A stretch of 64,000 nt of DNA from Halopseudomonas sabulinigri (GCA_011053055.1 DRHT01000031.1:124001-188000); one strand, 5' to 3'. Positions 30,608 through 41,738 are shown, counted from the first letter of the stretch. Notes: generated from the letters alone by a model not told the origin. Numbers and translations are program-made.

Positions 30608-31886
30608 GTTTATACCGGCCGTCTTCAGCCTGTGCGCTGCCATGCTGTTCGGCACTGCCGCTCAGGCCGAAGTTGTACCTCTGGACCGGGTTGCGGCCAT
30701 CGTCGACAGCGACGTGGTCATGGTGAGTCAGGTAAAAGAGCGCATACAGGCAGTTCGTCAGCAGTTGCGCCAAAACGGCACAGAGCTGCCGCCCGAAGAT
30801 CAGCTGCAATCACAAGTGGTTGATCGCCTGGTACTTGAAAGCATTCAGCTGCAAATGGGCGAACGCGCCGGTATCCGTATCGACGATGGCGCCCTGAATC
30901 AGGCCATGCAGCAAATCGCCGCTCGCAACAATGTCACCCTGGATCAATTCCGCGCCGCCCTCGAACGCGACGGCATTAGCTACAACCAGGCACGTGAGCA
31001 AATTCGTCGCGAGATGATCATCAACCGAGTGCGTCAGCGCCGCGTACGCGACACCATTCAGGTTACTGATCAAGAAGTGCGCAACTTTCTCAGTTCAGAA
31101 GTCGGCAGATATCAGACCTCAGCGGACTTCCGCTTGGCCATGATTGTGTTGCCGCTGGCAGAAAGCGCGAGCCCGGCAGACGTCGAGAAAGCAGCCAAGG
31201 CTGCAGGCGACATTTACCAGCAACTGAACCAGGGCGCTGACTTCAACACCCTGGCCGCCAGCCGCTCTGCGGGCGACACAGCACTGGAAGGCGGTGAGTT
31301 AGGCTGGCGCAAGGCAGCACAACTGCCAGGCCCATTCGCCAACGCCGTCAGTCAGTTGGACATAGGTCAGATCACTCAACCGATGCGCTCGCCTGCGGGC
31401 TTCCACATTCTCAAGTTACTCGAGAAGCGCGGCGGTGAAGGTCAGCTGGTGCAGGAATTTAACGTCCGCCACATCCTGATCAAGCCCAGTGAAATACGCT
31501 CTGAAGGCGAAGCGGCTCAGCTGAGCCAGCGTTTGTATGATCGCATTGCGGCAGGTGAATCCTTCGCTGAACTGGCTAAATCCTATTCAGAAGATCCGGG
31601 CAGCGCGCTCAATGGTGGCGACCTGAACTGGGTTACCGCCGACGCACTGGCGCCAGAGTTCGCTGAGGTAATGACCAGCCTTCCGGAGAACCAGGTCTCG
31701 GTGCCATTCCAAAGCCAATACGGCTGGCACATTCTGGAAGTAACCGGCGAGCGTGAGGTCGACATGACCGATGAGATGCGCGAACAGCAAGCCAGGAACC
31801 TGATCCAGAGCCGCAAGTACGAAGAAGAACTGCAGTCCTGGCTGTTAAAAATTCGCGACGAAGCTTACGTCGAGACCAAGATCTAG
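30597..31886 (+). CDS. surA: Periplasmic chaperone / peptidyl-prolyl isomerase SurA
   Basis: The 429-residue protein has a signal peptide (cleavage after AAQA), an N-terminal chaperone domain starting [15 protein letters not shown], and two parvulin domains (about residues 175-275 and 287-385) recognised by [26 protein letters not shown] and FHILKL/WHILEV endings. It escorts outer-membrane proteins, including LptD, whose gene overlaps its start. GAGAG precedes the ATG. Confidence 0.96.
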   Translation: MHCKFIPAVFSLCAAMLFGTAAQAEVVPLDRVAAIVDSDVVMVSQVKERIQAVRQQLRQNGTELPPEDQLQSQVVDRLVLESIQLQMGERAGIRIDDGALNQAMQQIAARNNVTLDQFRAALERDGISYNQAREQIRREMIINRVRQRRVRDTIQVTDQEVRNFLSSEVGRYQTSADFRLAMIVLPLAESASPADVEKAAKAAGDIYQQLNQGADFNTLAASRSAGDTALEGGELGWRKAAQLPGPFANAVSQLDIGQITQPMRSPAGFHILKLLEKRGGEGQLVQEFNVRHILIKPSEIRSEGEAAQLSQRLYDRIAAGESFAELAKSYSEDPGSALNGGDLNWVTADALAPEFAEVMTSLPENQVSVPFQSQYGWHILEVTGEREVDMTDEMREQQARNLIQSRKYEEELQSWLLKIRDEAYVETKI

Positions 31887-32878
31887 TGAGCCAGCCCTGC
31901 CTCGCGATAACCGCCGGTGAGCCGGCGGGTATCGGTCCCGATCTCTGTATCCAGATAGCTCAGCAACCCAGCACTCTGCAACGCGTGGTGATCGCCGATC
32001 CCGAACTGCTGCGCAGTCGAGCTGCGTTGCTCGGGCTTCCAATAGAGCTGTCCATCTACGACCCTGACGCCATCGCAGTACCCCAGGCTGCCGGGCAGCT
32101 ACACGTGCTGCCCGTACCTCTGGCAGCGCCCTGCCAAGCAGGCCAGTTGGACAGCCGCAACGCTGAGTACGTGCTCAATACCCTGCGTCTTGCGGGTGAG
32201 GGCTGCTTGTCTGGCAACTTTGCGGCAGTGGTTACCGCACCGGTACACAAAGGCATCATCAACGAAGCCGGCGTTCCCTTTTCCGGGCATACCGAATTCT
32301 TTGCCGAGCTGACCCATACCGAGCAGGTAGTGATGATGCTAGCTTGCCCCGGTCTGCGGGTCGCACTGGCCACCACACACCTGCCGTTGCGCGCCGTTGC
32401 AGACGCCATCACGGGTCCGTTGCTGGAGCGAGTTATCCGCATTCTGCACAGCGATCTGATCAGCAAATTCGGTATTGCCGCGCCGCGTATTCTGGTCTGT
32501 GGCCTGAATCCACATGCCGGCGAAGATGGACACCTTGGGCGCGAAGAGCTGGATATCATCATTCCCGCTTTGAATGCCCTGCGCAGCCAAGGCATCAACC
32601 TTATCGGACCGTTGCCGGCGGACACCTTGTTTACAGCCAAGCACCTGGACCAGGCTGACGCGGTACTTGCCATGTATCACGACCAGGGCTTGCCAGTACT
32701 CAAACATAAGGGTTTTGGCCAGGCAGTGAATATCACCCTGGGCATGCCAATTATTCGCACCTCCGTCGATCACGGCACCGCGCTGGATCTGGCTGGCACC
32801 GGCAAAGCAGATGCCGGCAGCCTCTTGGTCGCGCTGACCACTGCCGCGCAAATGATCGACGCTCGGAGAGCACTATGA
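31886..32878 (+). CDS. pdxA: 4-hydroxythreonine-4-phosphate dehydrogenase
   Basis: The 330-residue NAD-dependent enzyme is of the pyridoxal 5'-phosphate pathway. [14 protein letters not shown] opens the protein; [38 protein letters not shown] and [16 protein letters not shown] hold substrate- and metal-binding residues. It starts with GTG at 31886, sharing one base with the surA stop, and ends with an ATGA overlap into rsmA. Epd, an earlier pathway enzyme, is at 5-6 kb. Confidence 0.96.
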   Translation: MSQPCLAITAGEPAGIGPDLCIQIAQQPSTLQRVVIADPELLRSRAALLGLPIELSIYDPDAIAVPQAAGQLHVLPVPLAAPCQAGQLDSRNAEYVLNTLRLAGEGCLSGNFAAVVTAPVHKGIINEAGVPFSGHTEFFAELTHTEQVVMMLACPGLRVALATTHLPLRAVADAITGPLLERVIRILHSDLISKFGIAAPRILVCGLNPHAGEDGHLGREELDIIIPALNALRSQGINLIGPLPADTLFTAKHLDQADAVLAMYHDQGLPVLKHKGFGQAVNITLGMPIIRTSVDHGTALDLAGTGKADAGSLLVALTTAAQMIDARRAL

Positions 32879-33684
32879 ATCAGTTTCCGCAACATAAGGC
32901 GCGCAAGCGTTTTGGCCAAAACTTCCTGCACGATGCCGGCGTGATCGATCGCATCATCCGGGCCGTCGCGCCCCGTGAAGGCGATCATCTGGTCGAGATC
33001 GGTCCAGGTCAGGGCGCTATCACCTCCGGTCTACTGGCCAGCGGAGCGCAGCTGGACGTAGTTGAACTTGACCACGACCTGCACCCTATTTTGATGGGCC
33101 AATTCGGCTTTAATGAGCGCTTTAAACTGCACAAGGGTGACGCACTCAAGTTCGATTTCAGCCAACTGGCCACCGATGAACGCAAGCTACGCGTCGTCGG
33201 CAACCTGCCCTACAATATTTCCACGCCGTTGATGTTTCATTTACTGGCGCAGTCTCACTGTGTTGGCGACATGCACTTCATGCTGCAGAAGGAAGTGGTG
33301 CAACGACTGGCCGCCACTGCGGGCATGAACCATTACGGCCGCCTGGGCATCATGGTGCAATACCACTGCACCGTAGAGCATCTGTTTGATGTCGGCTCAG
33401 GCGCTTTCAAACCCGCACCCAAAGTTGACTCTGCGATTGTGCGCTTAACGCCGCACGCCACCTTGCCACACCCGGCAGACGACGTGAAAATCCTTGAGAA
33501 CCTGGTGCGTGAAGCCTTTAATCAGCGTCGCAAAACCCTGCGCAACACACTCAAGCCGCTGCTCACTGCTGAGCAGATCGAAGCCGAAGGGCTCGACCCA
33601 GGCATTCGCCCAGAACAAGTTGACCTGGGCGGGTTCGTGCGGCTGGCAAACCACTTGGCTCGACTGGAGGCATCCTCATCATGA
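32875..33684 (+). CDS. rsmA: 16S rRNA dimethyladenosine methyltransferase
   Basis: The 269-residue enzyme (KsgA) dimethylates two adjacent adenosines near the 3' end of 16S rRNA. It carries [13 protein letters not shown] motif [12 protein letters not shown], the catalytic NLPYNIS and [14 protein letters not shown]. It overlaps pdxA and apaG by 4 nt each (ATGA), showing tight translational coupling in the chain. Confidence 0.97.
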   Translation: MNQFPQHKARKRFGQNFLHDAGVIDRIIRAVAPREGDHLVEIGPGQGAITSGLLASGAQLDVVELDHDLHPILMGQFGFNERFKLHKGDALKFDFSQLATDERKLRVVGNLPYNISTPLMFHLLAQSHCVGDMHFMLQKEVVQRLAATAGMNHYGRLGIMVQYHCTVEHLFDVGSGAFKPAPKVDSAIVRLTPHATLPHPADDVKILENLVREAFNQRRKTLRNTLKPLLTAEQIEAEGLDPGIRPEQVDLGGFVRLANHLARLEASSS

Positions 33685-34064
33685 CCAAAGCCGACACCTA
33701 CGCCATCGAAGTCAGCGTGCAAACACGCTATCTACGCGAGCAGTCCGACCCAAACGCTGAACGCTTCGCCTTCGCTTACACCATCACGATTGCCAATCAG
33801 GGCGTGTTACCTGCGCAGTTGCTCAGTCGCCACTGGTTGATCACCGATGGCAACAGCAAAGTACAGGAAGTGCAGGGCCCTGGGGTGGTCGGCGAGCAGC
33901 CAACCATAGCGCCCGGCGCCAGCCATACCTACACCAGCGGCTGCCTGTTGGACACGCCAGTGGGCACCATGGAAGGCAGTTATGACATGCGCGCCAGCGA
34001 CGGCCATCAGTTTGTTGCCGAGATAGATCGCTTTCGGCTGGCCAAACCCAACGCATTAAACTGA
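33681..34064 (+). CDS. apaG: ApaG (DUF525) protein
   Basis: The 127-residue single-domain protein has a fibronectin-type beta sandwich: [38 protein letters not shown] and [18 protein letters not shown] are the family signature. The biochemical role is unclear; the gene usually lies between rsmA and apaH, as here. It overlaps rsmA by 4 nt. Confidence 0.96.
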   Translation: MTKADTYAIEVSVQTRYLREQSDPNAERFAFAYTITIANQGVLPAQLLSRHWLITDGNSKVQEVQGPGVVGEQPTIAPGASHTYTSGCLLDTPVGTMEGSYDMRASDGHQFVAEIDRFRLAKPNALN

Positions 34065-34085
34065 ATCGAGTAAATAGATACCGGT

Positions 34086-34898
34086 ATGACGATTTACGCT
34101 GTTGGCGACATTCAAGGCTGCCTCAAGCCACTCAAATGCCTGCTGGCCGAAGTCGATTTCAACCCGTCCAGAGACGTGCTCTGGTCTGTGGGCGACATGG
34201 TTAACCGCGGGCCCGAGTCGCTCGAAACCTTGCGCTATCTGAACAGTCTGGATAACGCTTGCGTCGCGGTGCTTGGAAACCACGACCTGCATCTGCTGGC
34301 AGCGGCCTACGACAGTAAGCGGCTACGCAAGTCCGATACGTTGAAGACCCTACTGAAAGCGGATGACCGAAAAAAGCTGATTGACAGCCTGCGCCAACGC
34401 CCGCTCGCACACTACGATGCAGCTCGTGGCTATGTTATGAGCCACGCGGGCATCCCGCCGATATGGAGCATCAAGCAGACCCTGGAACTGGCATCAGAGG
34501 TTCAGAGCGTCCTGCAATCCGACAAACGCCTACCGGGCTTTCTTGATGAAATGTACGGTAATGAGCCGGCGCGCTGGAAGGACAGTCTCAAGGGTATGCC
34601 GCGGTTGCGTGCCATCACCAACTACCTGACCCGCATGCGCTTCTGCAAGCCCGATGGCACCTTGGACCTGAAGTCCAAAGAAGGTCTGGAAACCACACCC
34701 AAGGGCTATGCGCCCTGGTTCCGCTACCCGCGCAAAGATCCTGCAGCCCAGGTAGTCTTTGGCCATTGGGCGGCACTGGAAGGCCGTACCGACATGCAAG
34801 GTGTGCACGCGTTGGACACCGGTTGTGTCTGGGGCGGACGCATGACACTGATGAATCTCGACAGCCAGGAACTGCATCATTGCAACTGTTCTAGCTAA
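34086..34898 (+). CDS. apaH: Symmetrical bis(5'-nucleosyl)-tetraphosphatase
   Basis: The 270-residue metallophosphatase cleaves Ap4A to two ADP and can remove Np4 caps from RNA. The phosphoesterase motifs [24 protein letters not shown] and MSHAGIPP are intact, with a later VFGHWA. It is 21 bp after apaG in the same operon; no clear ribosome-binding site is seen, so coupling to apaG translation is possible. Confidence 0.96.
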   Translation: MTIYAVGDIQGCLKPLKCLLAEVDFNPSRDVLWSVGDMVNRGPESLETLRYLNSLDNACVAVLGNHDLHLLAAAYDSKRLRKSDTLKTLLKADDRKKLIDSLRQRPLAHYDAARGYVMSHAGIPPIWSIKQTLELASEVQSVLQSDKRLPGFLDEMYGNEPARWKDSLKGMPRLRAITNYLTRMRFCKPDGTLDLKSKEGLETTPKGYAPWFRYPRKDPAAQVVFGHWAALEGRTDMQGVHALDTGCVWGGRMTLMNLDSQELHHCNCSS

Positions 34899-34918
34899 CC
34901 TATTGCGGAGCCTTCACC

Positions 34919-35239
34919 ATGAGCGATTTTCAACGTATTGACCCGAGCGTGGCTAGCAGCCTGCTGCAAGACGGCGCAGCACTGGCAGACATCCGCGACC
35001 CGCAGAGCTATTCGCAGGGCCACATACCGGGCGCTGTACGGCTAGACAACGACAACCTCGGCCAATTTGTCGCCGCCGCTGACAAGCAGACCCCTCTGGT
35101 CGTCTGCTGTTATCACGGCAACTCCAGCCAGCCTGCCGCCGCTTATTTGGCCAGCCAGGGCTTTACCGCGGTTTATAGCCTGGACGGCGGCTTTGAACTG
35201 TGGCGCCAACAGTATCCGGACCAGGTCAGCCACGACTGA
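34919..35239 (+). CDS. glpE: Thiosulfate sulfurtransferase GlpE (single rhodanese domain)
   Basis: The 106-residue cytoplasmic rhodanese has active-site cysteine in VVCCYHGNSS, LADIRDPQSYSQGHIPGA as the CH2-type motif, and YSLDGGFELW at the end. It transfers sulfur from thiosulfate to acceptors such as cyanide or thioredoxin in vitro. GCGGAG lies before the ATG. It ends the lptD-surA-pdxA-rsmA-apaG-apaH-glpE run. Confidence 0.94.
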   Translation: MSDFQRIDPSVASSLLQDGAALADIRDPQSYSQGHIPGAVRLDNDNLGQFVAAADKQTPLVVCCYHGNSSQPAAAYLASQGFTAVYSLDGGFELWRQQYPDQVSHD

Positions 35240-35548
35240 AGCGTCGGTTACGAAAAAAACTCGGTTTTCTCCTTTCCCTGCGCCGCGATATGCATCTATC
35301 CTGATTTCAGGAGATTCATAAAGAGCAAGTCGGTCTGCTGGCTTCCGATAACAACGGGAGCCTGCCGGATCCGTCGTCCGGCCAGCCATTCTGGTCGCCC
35401 GGTGCCTCCGACAGACTCCCCGACCATGCCCGTCTTTGCGTTTTGGGGGAATCACGCATCTGGATATGCCGTCGCCCGGTAAAGCGCGTCAGGCGGGCTG
35501 TTGCCCGGAAGTTTCAGACCTCATCCCTGGTAACAGCGAGGTCGTGTC
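35240..35548 (+). promoter_or_regulatory. 309-bp leader/promoter region of prkA with stationary-phase-like -10 box
   Basis: No ORF is supported here. CTATCCT at 35296-35302 resembles an RpoS-type -10 element, and prkA (yeaG) is RpoS-dependent in enteric bacteria, so this is a reasonable promoter guess. It would leave an untranslated leader of about 240 nt. That leader contains GCCGGA/TCCGGC (35364-35369 with 35377-35382) and other GC-rich pairing. No terminator is visible between glpE and this region. Confidence 0.4.
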
Positions 35549-37471
35549 ATGAGCATATTCAGTCATTTCCAGAACCGCTTCGAAGCCACCCGACAAGAAG
35601 AGTACAGCCTTCAGGAATACCTGGAGCTCTGCAAAACCGACCCCACAACCTACGCCTCTGCCGCCGAACGCTTGTTGATGGCAATCGGCAAACCCGAACT
35701 GGTCGACACCTCACTCGACCAGCGCTATTCACGTATCTTTTCCAACAAAGTGATCAAGCGCTACCCCGCCTTTGCCGATTTTCACGGCATGGAAGACGCC
35801 ATCGAGCACATCGTTTCCTTCTTCCGGCACGCCGCGCAGGGGCTGGAGGAACGTAAGCAGATTCTCTATCTGCTGGGCCCGGTCGGCGGCGGCAAGTCCT
35901 CTTTGGCAGAAAAGCTGAAGTCGCTGATCCAGCAAGTGCCCTTCTATGCCATCAAGGGCTCACCGGTATTTGAATCACCGCTCGGGCTTTTCAATGCCGA
36001 GGAAGATGGCGACATTCTGGAAGAAGACTTCGGCATTTCGCGCCGCTACCTCAACAGCATCATCTCGCCTTGGGCGGTCAAGCGTCTGCACGAGTTCAAT
36101 GGTGATATCTCACAGTTCCGCGTAGTCAAACTCTACCCCTCAATACTGCAACAGATCGCTGTGGCCAAGACTGAGCCCGGTGACGAGAACAACCAAGACA
36201 TCTCATCCCTGGTCGGCAAAGTCGACATTCGCAAGCTGGAAGAATTTCCGCAAAACGACCCGGACGCCTACAGCTACTCTGGCGGCCTATGCCGCGCCAA
36301 CCAGGGCTTACTGGAGTTTGTCGAGATGTTCAAAGCCCCCATCAAGGTGCTGCATCCGCTGTTGACCGCCACCCAAGAGGGTAACTACAACAGCACCGAG
36401 GGCATGGGCGCTATTCCGTTCAGCGGAGTGATACTGGCGCACTCCAACGAATCCGAGTGGCACAGCTTCCGCAACAACAAAAACAACGAGGCTTTCATCG
36501 ACCGCATCTACATCGTCAAGGTGCCCTATTGCCTGCGAGTCAGCGATGAAATCCAGATTTACGCAAAACTACTCAGCAACAGCTCGCTAGCCAACGCGCA
36601 TTGCGCGCCGGATACGCTGAAAATGCTGGCGCAATTCACCACCCTCTCGCGCCTCAAGGAGCCGGAAAACTCCAACGTCTACTCCAAGATGCGCATCTAC
36701 GATGGTGAAAACCTCAAGGATACCGACCCCAAAGCCAAATCGATTCAGGAGTACCGTGATTCGGCCGGTGTAGATGAGGGTATGAACGGCCTGTCCACCC
36801 GCTTCGCCTTCAAAATCCTCTCCAAAGTATTCAACTTCGACACAACCGAGATAGCCGCAAATCCGGTACATCTGCTTTATGTACTAGAGCAACAGATCGA
36901 GCAGGAACAGTTCCCCAACGAGATTGGTGAGCGTTACCTGCGTTTTCTCAAGGAATATCTGGCACCCCGCTACGTCGAGTTCATCGGCAAGGAAATCCAG
37001 ACGGCCTACCTTGAGTCCTACAGCGAGTACGGTCAGAACATCTTTGATCGCTACGTACTCTACGCCGACTTCTGGATTCAGGATCAGGAATACCGTGACC
37101 CAGAAACCGGCGAGATTCTCAATCGCGTCTCGCTTAACGAAGAGCTTGAGAAAATCGAGAAGCCGGCTGGGATCAGCAACCCCAAGGATTTTCGTAACGA
37201 GATCGTCAACTTCGTGCTGCGCGCACGGGCGCAGAATAACGGCAAAAATCCCAGCTGGCTGTCATACGAGAAATTGCGGGTAGTGATTGAGAAGAAGATG
37301 TTCTCCAACACCGAAGACCTGTTGCCGGTGATCAGCTTCAACGCCAAGGCCTCCAACGAGGACCAGAAGAAACACAACGACTTCGTCACCCGCATGGTCG
37401 AACGCGGCTATACCGAAAAGCAGGTGCGGCTCTTATCGGAATGGTATCTGCGCGTTCGCAAAGCGCAGTAA
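35549..37471 (+). CDS. prkA: PrkA/YeaG serine protein kinase
   Basis: The 640-residue protein has an N-terminal AAA+ domain with Walker A GPVGGGKSSLAEKL near residue 110 and a C-terminal PrkA kinase-like domain. The first residues (SIFSHFQNRFEATRQEE) match the family start; GAGG precedes the ATG. With YeaH and YcgB it forms a conserved three-gene stress module induced by starvation in gammaproteobacteria; the substrates are poorly known. The final codons lie inside a perfect 15-bp hairpin. Confidence 0.95.
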   Translation: MSIFSHFQNRFEATRQEEYSLQEYLELCKTDPTTYASAAERLLMAIGKPELVDTSLDQRYSRIFSNKVIKRYPAFADFHGMEDAIEHIVSFFRHAAQGLEERKQILYLLGPVGGGKSSLAEKLKSLIQQVPFYAIKGSPVFESPLGLFNAEEDGDILEEDFGISRRYLNSIISPWAVKRLHEFNGDISQFRVVKLYPSILQQIAVAKTEPGDENNQDISSLVGKVDIRKLEEFPQNDPDAYSYSGGLCRANQGLLEFVEMFKAPIKVLHPLLTATQEGNYNSTEGMGAIPFSGVILAHSNESEWHSFRNNKNNEAFIDRIYIVKVPYCLRVSDEIQIYAKLLSNSSLANAHCAPDTLKMLAQFTTLSRLKEPENSNVYSKMRIYDGENLKDTDPKAKSIQEYRDSAGVDEGMNGLSTRFAFKILSKVFNFDTTEIAANPVHLLYVLEQQIEQEQFPNEIGERYLRFLKEYLAPRYVEFIGKEIQTAYLESYSEYGQNIFDRYVLYADFWIQDQEYRDPETGEILNRVSLNEELEKIEKPAGISNPKDFRNEIVNFVLRARAQNNGKNPSWLSYEKLRVVIEKKMFSNTEDLLPVISFNAKASNEDQKKHNDFVTRMVERGYTEKQVRLLSEWYLRVRKAQ

Positions 37472-37496
37472 CGGCAATTCTGTTACTGCGCTTTGC
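37458..37496 (+). other. 15-bp perfect stem-loop spanning the prkA stop codon
   Basis: GCAAAGCGCAGTAAC (37458-37472) pairs without mismatch with GTTACTGCGCTTTGC (37482-37496), with a nine-base loop. The left arm contains the last prkA codons and the TAA. No T-run follows, so simple termination is unlikely; a processing or stability element that separates prkA from yeaH expression is a better guess. Confidence 0.6.
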
Positions 37497-37593
37497 CCGG
37501 CTGCCAGCTTCAAGGGGCCAGTAGCGCGGCACCGCTGGAGCAGGCAGAAGTTTGGACTGAGCACGGCCAGCTGCCAGCTTATCGCTTGCGGCT

Positions 37594-37608
37594 GGCCCCG
37601 GAGGGGCC
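37594..37608 (+). promoter_or_regulatory. Hairpin enclosing the yeaH ribosome-binding site
   Basis: GGCCCC pairs with GGGGCC over a GGA loop, ending directly before the yeaH ATG. The Shine-Dalgarno GGAGGGG (37600-37606) forms the loop and 3' arm, so it would be hidden when folded. This suggests translational control of yeaH; it could be opened by an RNA, protein or temperature. Confidence 0.45.
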
Positions 37609-38880
37609 ATGAGTTATGTAATTGACCGACGTCTTAACGGCAAAAACAAGAGCACCGTAAACCGCCAGCGGTTTCTGCGGCGCTACAAGTCACACATCAA
37701 AAGGGCCGTGGAGGACGCCGTCGGGCGCCGCTCGATTACCGACATTGAGCATGGCGAAAACATCAGCATTCCCGGCCGCGACATTGATGAGCCCACGTTT
37801 CACCATGGTCAAGGTGGCCGCCAGACTCAAGTGCATCCCGGCAATAAGGAGTTCTCCCCGGGCGACCGCTTCGCACGCCCCCAGGGAGGCGGGGGTGGCA
37901 CCGGCGGCAATCAGGCTGGTGACAACGGCGAAGGCATGGATGAGTTTGTGTTTCAGATCACCCAGGACGAGTTCCTCGACTTCATGTTTGAAGACCTCGC
38001 CCTGCCCAACCTGATCAAACGCCAACTGACCGGCACAGACACCTTTAAGCCGGTGCGCGCCGGCATTAGCCAGCAAGGCAATCCCTCGCGCATCAATATC
38101 GTGCGCTCAATGCGCGCCGCCCATGCACGCCGCATCGCTCTCAGCGGCGGCAGCCGAAAACGGCTGCGCGCCGCCCTCGCAGAACTGGAAGTACTGCGTC
38201 AAACCAGTCCAGACGACCTGATAGCCATCCAAGCACTGCAAGAGGAAATTTCGGCACTGCGCGTACGGGTTGAACGTATTCCTTTTCTGGATACCTTTGA
38301 TCTGCGCTACAACCTGATAGTCAAACAACCCAACCCCTCATCCAAGGCTGTGATGTTCTGTCTGATGGATGTATCCGGCTCCATGACTCAGGCCACCAAG
38401 GATTTGGCCAAGCGCTTCTATATCTTGCTCTACCTGTTTTTGCGACGGAATTACGAGCGCATCGAGGTGGTGTTTATCCGCCACCACACCAGCGCCAAAG
38501 AAGTTGAAGAGGAAGAGTTCTTCTATTCACGCGAGACCGGCGGCACCATTGTCTCCAGCGCCCTGCGTCTCATGCAGGAAATTATCGAGGATCGCTACCC
38601 GGTCAGCGAATGGAATCTCTACTGCGCCCAGGCCTCGGATGGCGACAACTGGAATGACGACTCGCCCATCTGCCGCGATCTCCTAATCAACAAGATCATG
38701 CCGGCCATGCAGTACTACTGCTATGTGGAAATCACTCCGCGCAAACATCAGACGCTCTGGCAGGAATACCAGGCGGTGGCCGAGCACTTTGCCGACAGCT
38801 TTGCACAGCAGCAGATCACCGACGCCGGCGACATCTACCCGGTTTTTCGCCAGTTGTTTCAGAAGAGGATGGCAACATGA
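37609..38880 (+). CDS. yeaH: YeaH (DUF444) von Willebrand-like stress protein
   Basis: The 423-residue protein starts [21 protein letters not shown] as in the family, has a glycine-rich stretch near residues 95-110, and a VWA-like domain with the metal-site motif [15 protein letters not shown] (DxSxS) around residue 250, then a Thr/Gly segment [11 protein letters not shown]. It probably acts with PrkA. The gap to prkA is 137 bp and contains two RNA hairpins; it overlaps ycgB by 4 nt. Confidence 0.94.
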   Translation: MSYVIDRRLNGKNKSTVNRQRFLRRYKSHIKRAVEDAVGRRSITDIEHGENISIPGRDIDEPTFHHGQGGRQTQVHPGNKEFSPGDRFARPQGGGGGTGGNQAGDNGEGMDEFVFQITQDEFLDFMFEDLALPNLIKRQLTGTDTFKPVRAGISQQGNPSRINIVRSMRAAHARRIALSGGSRKRLRAALAELEVLRQTSPDDLIAIQALQEEISALRVRVERIPFLDTFDLRYNLIVKQPNPSSKAVMFCLMDVSGSMTQATKDLAKRFYILLYLFLRRNYERIEVVFIRHHTSAKEVEEEEFFYSRETGGTIVSSALRLMQEIIEDRYPVSEWNLYCAQASDGDNWNDDSPICRDLLINKIMPAMQYYCYVEITPRKHQTLWQEYQAVAEHFADSFAQQQITDAGDIYPVFRQLFQKRMAT

Positions 38881-40430
38881 CTCGAACCCCCGTTTCCACC
38901 GGCTCGGAATGGACCTTCGAGTTAATCCGCGAATACGACCGGGAGATCGGCCGCATCGCCCACGACATTTACGGGCTGGACACTTACCCCAATCAGATCG
39001 AAGTGATCACCGCCGAACAAATGATGGACGCCTACGCCTCGGTTGGCATGCCGCTGGGCTATCACCACTGGTCCTACGGCAAACATTTTCTGGCCACCGA
39101 AAAAGGCTACAAGCGCGGTCAGATGGGGCTCGCTTATGAGATCGTGATCAACTCGGACCCTTGCATTGCCTATCTCATGGAAGAGAACACCATGACCATG
39201 CAGGCACTGGTCATCGCCCATGCCTGCTATGGCCACAACTCGTTTTTCAAGGGTAACTACCTATTCCGCAGCTGGACCGACGCCAGCGCTATCATCGACT
39301 ACTTGGTCTTCGCCCGGCAGTACATCACCGAGTGTGAGGAGCGCTACGGCATCGATGCCGTGGAGGACTTGCTGGATTCCTGCCACGCGTTGATGAATTA
39401 CGGCGTTGATCGCTACAAACGCCCCTACCCGATCTCTGCCGCCGAGGAGCGGCAGCGCCAACAGGAACGCGAAGAACACCTGCAGCGCCAGGTAAATGAA
39501 CTCTGGAAGACCATCCCTCTGGGCCACGGCGCGCCAGAGGACGACGAGCCCAGCCTGCGCTTTCCCTCCGAACCGCAGGAAAACCTGCTGTACTTCATCG
39601 AAAAGAACGCGCCGCTGCTGGAGCCTTGGCAGCGGGAAGTCGTGCGTATCGTCCGTAAAATTGCCCAGTACTTTTATCCGCAGCGTCAGACCCAGGTAAT
39701 GAACGAGGGTTGGGCGACCTTCTGGCACTACACCCTGCTCAACCATTTGTACGACGAAGGCAAAGTAACCGACGGCTTCATCATGGAGTTTTTGCAGTCG
39801 CATACGAGTGTCATTCACCAACCAGCGTTCGACAGCAATTGGTACAGCGGCATCAATCCCTACGCCTTGGGCTTCGCCATGATGCAGGACATTCGCCGCA
39901 TCTGCGAAAAACCCACTGAGGAGGATCGCCACTGGTTCCCCGACATTGCCGGCAGTGATTGGCTAGAAACCATCAATTTCGCTATGCGCACCTTCAAGGA
40001 CGAAAGCTTCATCCTGCAATATCTGTCGCCAAAGGTAATCCGCGATTTCAAATTATTCGCCATCGTCGACGATGAAACTGACGATCACCTGGAAGTGACG
40101 GCTATCCACAACGAAAACGGTTACCGCGCGGTGCGCGAGCTGCTCGCCGCGCAATACAACCTCGGCAACCGCGAACCCAATATTCAGGTCTGGTCGGTGG
40201 ATCGCCGAGGGGACCGCTCAATTACCCTTAGGCATCAGCGCCACGAAGGCAAGCCGCTGGGCAAGTCGACCGATGAGATGCTCAAACATCTGCATCGACT
40301 TTGGGGGTTCGACATTCACCTGGAGAGCCGCGACAACAATCGGCTAGTTGCCGAGGCGCACATCCCCCCGCGCCCGCAACCCGAGGAGGAGCGGCTACCG
40401 CGTTTTGATCTGAATATTCCGCCGATTTGA
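38877..40430 (+). CDS. ycgB: SpoVR/YcgB family protein
   Basis: The 517-residue protein shows family landmarks: [19 protein letters not shown] at the N-terminus, [49 protein letters not shown] and [14 protein letters not shown]. The His/Glu-rich core suggests metal binding, but the biochemistry is not settled. GAGGA precedes the ATG, which overlaps the yeaH stop. It is the third gene of the prkA-yeaH-ycgB module. Confidence 0.95.
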   Translation: MTRTPVSTGSEWTFELIREYDREIGRIAHDIYGLDTYPNQIEVITAEQMMDAYASVGMPLGYHHWSYGKHFLATEKGYKRGQMGLAYEIVINSDPCIAYLMEENTMTMQALVIAHACYGHNSFFKGNYLFRSWTDASAIIDYLVFARQYITECEERYGIDAVEDLLDSCHALMNYGVDRYKRPYPISAAEERQRQQEREEHLQRQVNELWKTIPLGHGAPEDDEPSLRFPSEPQENLLYFIEKNAPLLEPWQREVVRIVRKIAQYFYPQRQTQVMNEGWATFWHYTLLNHLYDEGKVTDGFIMEFLQSHTSVIHQPAFDSNWYSGINPYALGFAMMQDIRRICEKPTEEDRHWFPDIAGSDWLETINFAMRTFKDESFILQYLSPKVIRDFKLFAIVDDETDDHLEVTAIHNENGYRAVRELLAAQYNLGNREPNIQVWSVDRRGDRSITLRHQRHEGKPLGKSTDEMLKHLHRLWGFDIHLESRDNNRLVAEAHIPPRPQPEEERLPRFDLNIPPI

Positions 40431-40499
40431 ATAAACACTTGAAGCCACCGCGCCAAGGCGGGAAGCTTGCGCACTGATATTCCGCAAGAAGCGCAGGGC

Positions 40500-41738
40500 A
40501 TGACAGAGAACACAATAACCTATCTGGTCGGCGGTGCCGTCCGCGATCAACTGCTAGGCCGCCCGGTCACCGAGCGAGACTGGGTAGTGGTTGGCAGCAC
40601 CCCGGAGGCCATGCTCGCGCAGGGCTTTCAGCCGGTCGGGCAAGACTTCCCCGTGTTCATCAAGCCGCAAACGGGGGAGGAATACGCTCTTGCGCGTACC
40701 GAGCGCAAAAGCGGCAAGGGCTACGGCGGCTTCACCTTCCACACCAGCCCGGATGTCACTCTGGAAGACGACCTGATTCGCCGCGACCTGACCGTGAACG
40801 CCATGGCGCAAGCGCCGGACGGCAGCATCATTGATCCTTACGGCGGGCGGAAGGATCTGGAGAAACGCCTGCTGCGCCACGTTTCTTCGGCGTTCGCCGA
40901 AGACCCACTGCGCGTGCTGCGGGTAGCCCGCTTTGCCGCGCGTTACGCGCATCTGGGTTTTCAGGTTGCACCGGAAACCATGGCGTTGATGCGGCAACTG
41001 TCGGAATCCGGCGAGCTTCAAGCGCTCACCCCCGAGCGCAGTTGGAAGGAGATCAGCCGCGCGTTGATGGAACCCAATCCTGACGTATTCATTCGCGTTC
41101 TGCGTGAGTGCGGCGCCTTAGTCGAACTCTTGCCCGAAATCGACGCCTTGTTTGGCGTTCCGCAGCCAGAAGCCCATCATCCGGAAATCGATACCGGAGA
41201 GCATATCCTGCAAGTGCTGCAGATCGCCGCACGCGATCAGTTCCCGCTCACGGCCCGCTGGGCCTGCCTGCTGCACGACCTGGGCAAAGGACTAACGCCA
41301 GAAGCCGAGTGGCCGAAACATCACGGCCATGAGCAGAAGGGGCTTAAAACAGTAAAAGCGGTTAATCAACGCTGCAAGGCACCAAAAGACTGCCAAGAAC
41401 TGGCGCTGCTGTGCTGCGAATACCACACGCATTGCCACCGCGCCCTGGAGCTGCGGCCACAGACGCTGATCAAGCTATTCAAGGCGCTGGATATCTATCG
41501 CCGTGCTGAGCGCTTTGAAACCTTTTTGGCGGTATGCCGTGCCGATGCGCAAGGTCGCACCGGACGCGAGCAAAGTGATTACCCGCAAGCTGATTACCTG
41601 CGCGGCGCTGCCGATGCCGCACGCAACGTCAGTATTCAGCCACTGCTGGACAAAGGACTACAGGGAGCAGATCTGGGCAAAGCGTTGGAGCTCAGCCGGC
41701 AGCAGGCTATCGCCGATTACAAAGCCGCGCTGGGTTGA
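40500..41738 (+). CDS. cca: CCA tRNA nucleotidyltransferase with HD domain
   Basis: The 412-residue enzyme adds or repairs the CCA end of tRNAs. The N-terminal [13 protein letters not shown] and RDWVVVG (catalytic Asp region), [10 protein letters not shown] and [15 protein letters not shown] define class II CCA-adding enzymes. A C-terminal HD phosphohydrolase domain ([17 protein letters not shown]) matches the long bacterial form. The ATG at 40500 is preferred over an upstream TTG (40467). Its last 22 bp overlap convergent folK. Confidence 0.95.
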   Translation: MTENTITYLVGGAVRDQLLGRPVTERDWVVVGSTPEAMLAQGFQPVGQDFPVFIKPQTGEEYALARTERKSGKGYGGFTFHTSPDVTLEDDLIRRDLTVNAMAQAPDGSIIDPYGGRKDLEKRLLRHVSSAFAEDPLRVLRVARFAARYAHLGFQVAPETMALMRQLSESGELQALTPERSWKEISRALMEPNPDVFIRVLRECGALVELLPEIDALFGVPQPEAHHPEIDTGEHILQVLQIAARDQFPLTARWACLLHDLGKGLTPEAEWPKHHGHEQKGLKTVKAVNQRCKAPKDCQELALLCCEYHTHCHRALELRPQTLIKLFKALDIYRRAERFETFLAVCRADAQGRTGREQSDYPQADYLRGAADAARNVSIQPLLDKGLQGADLGKALELSRQQAIADYKAALG

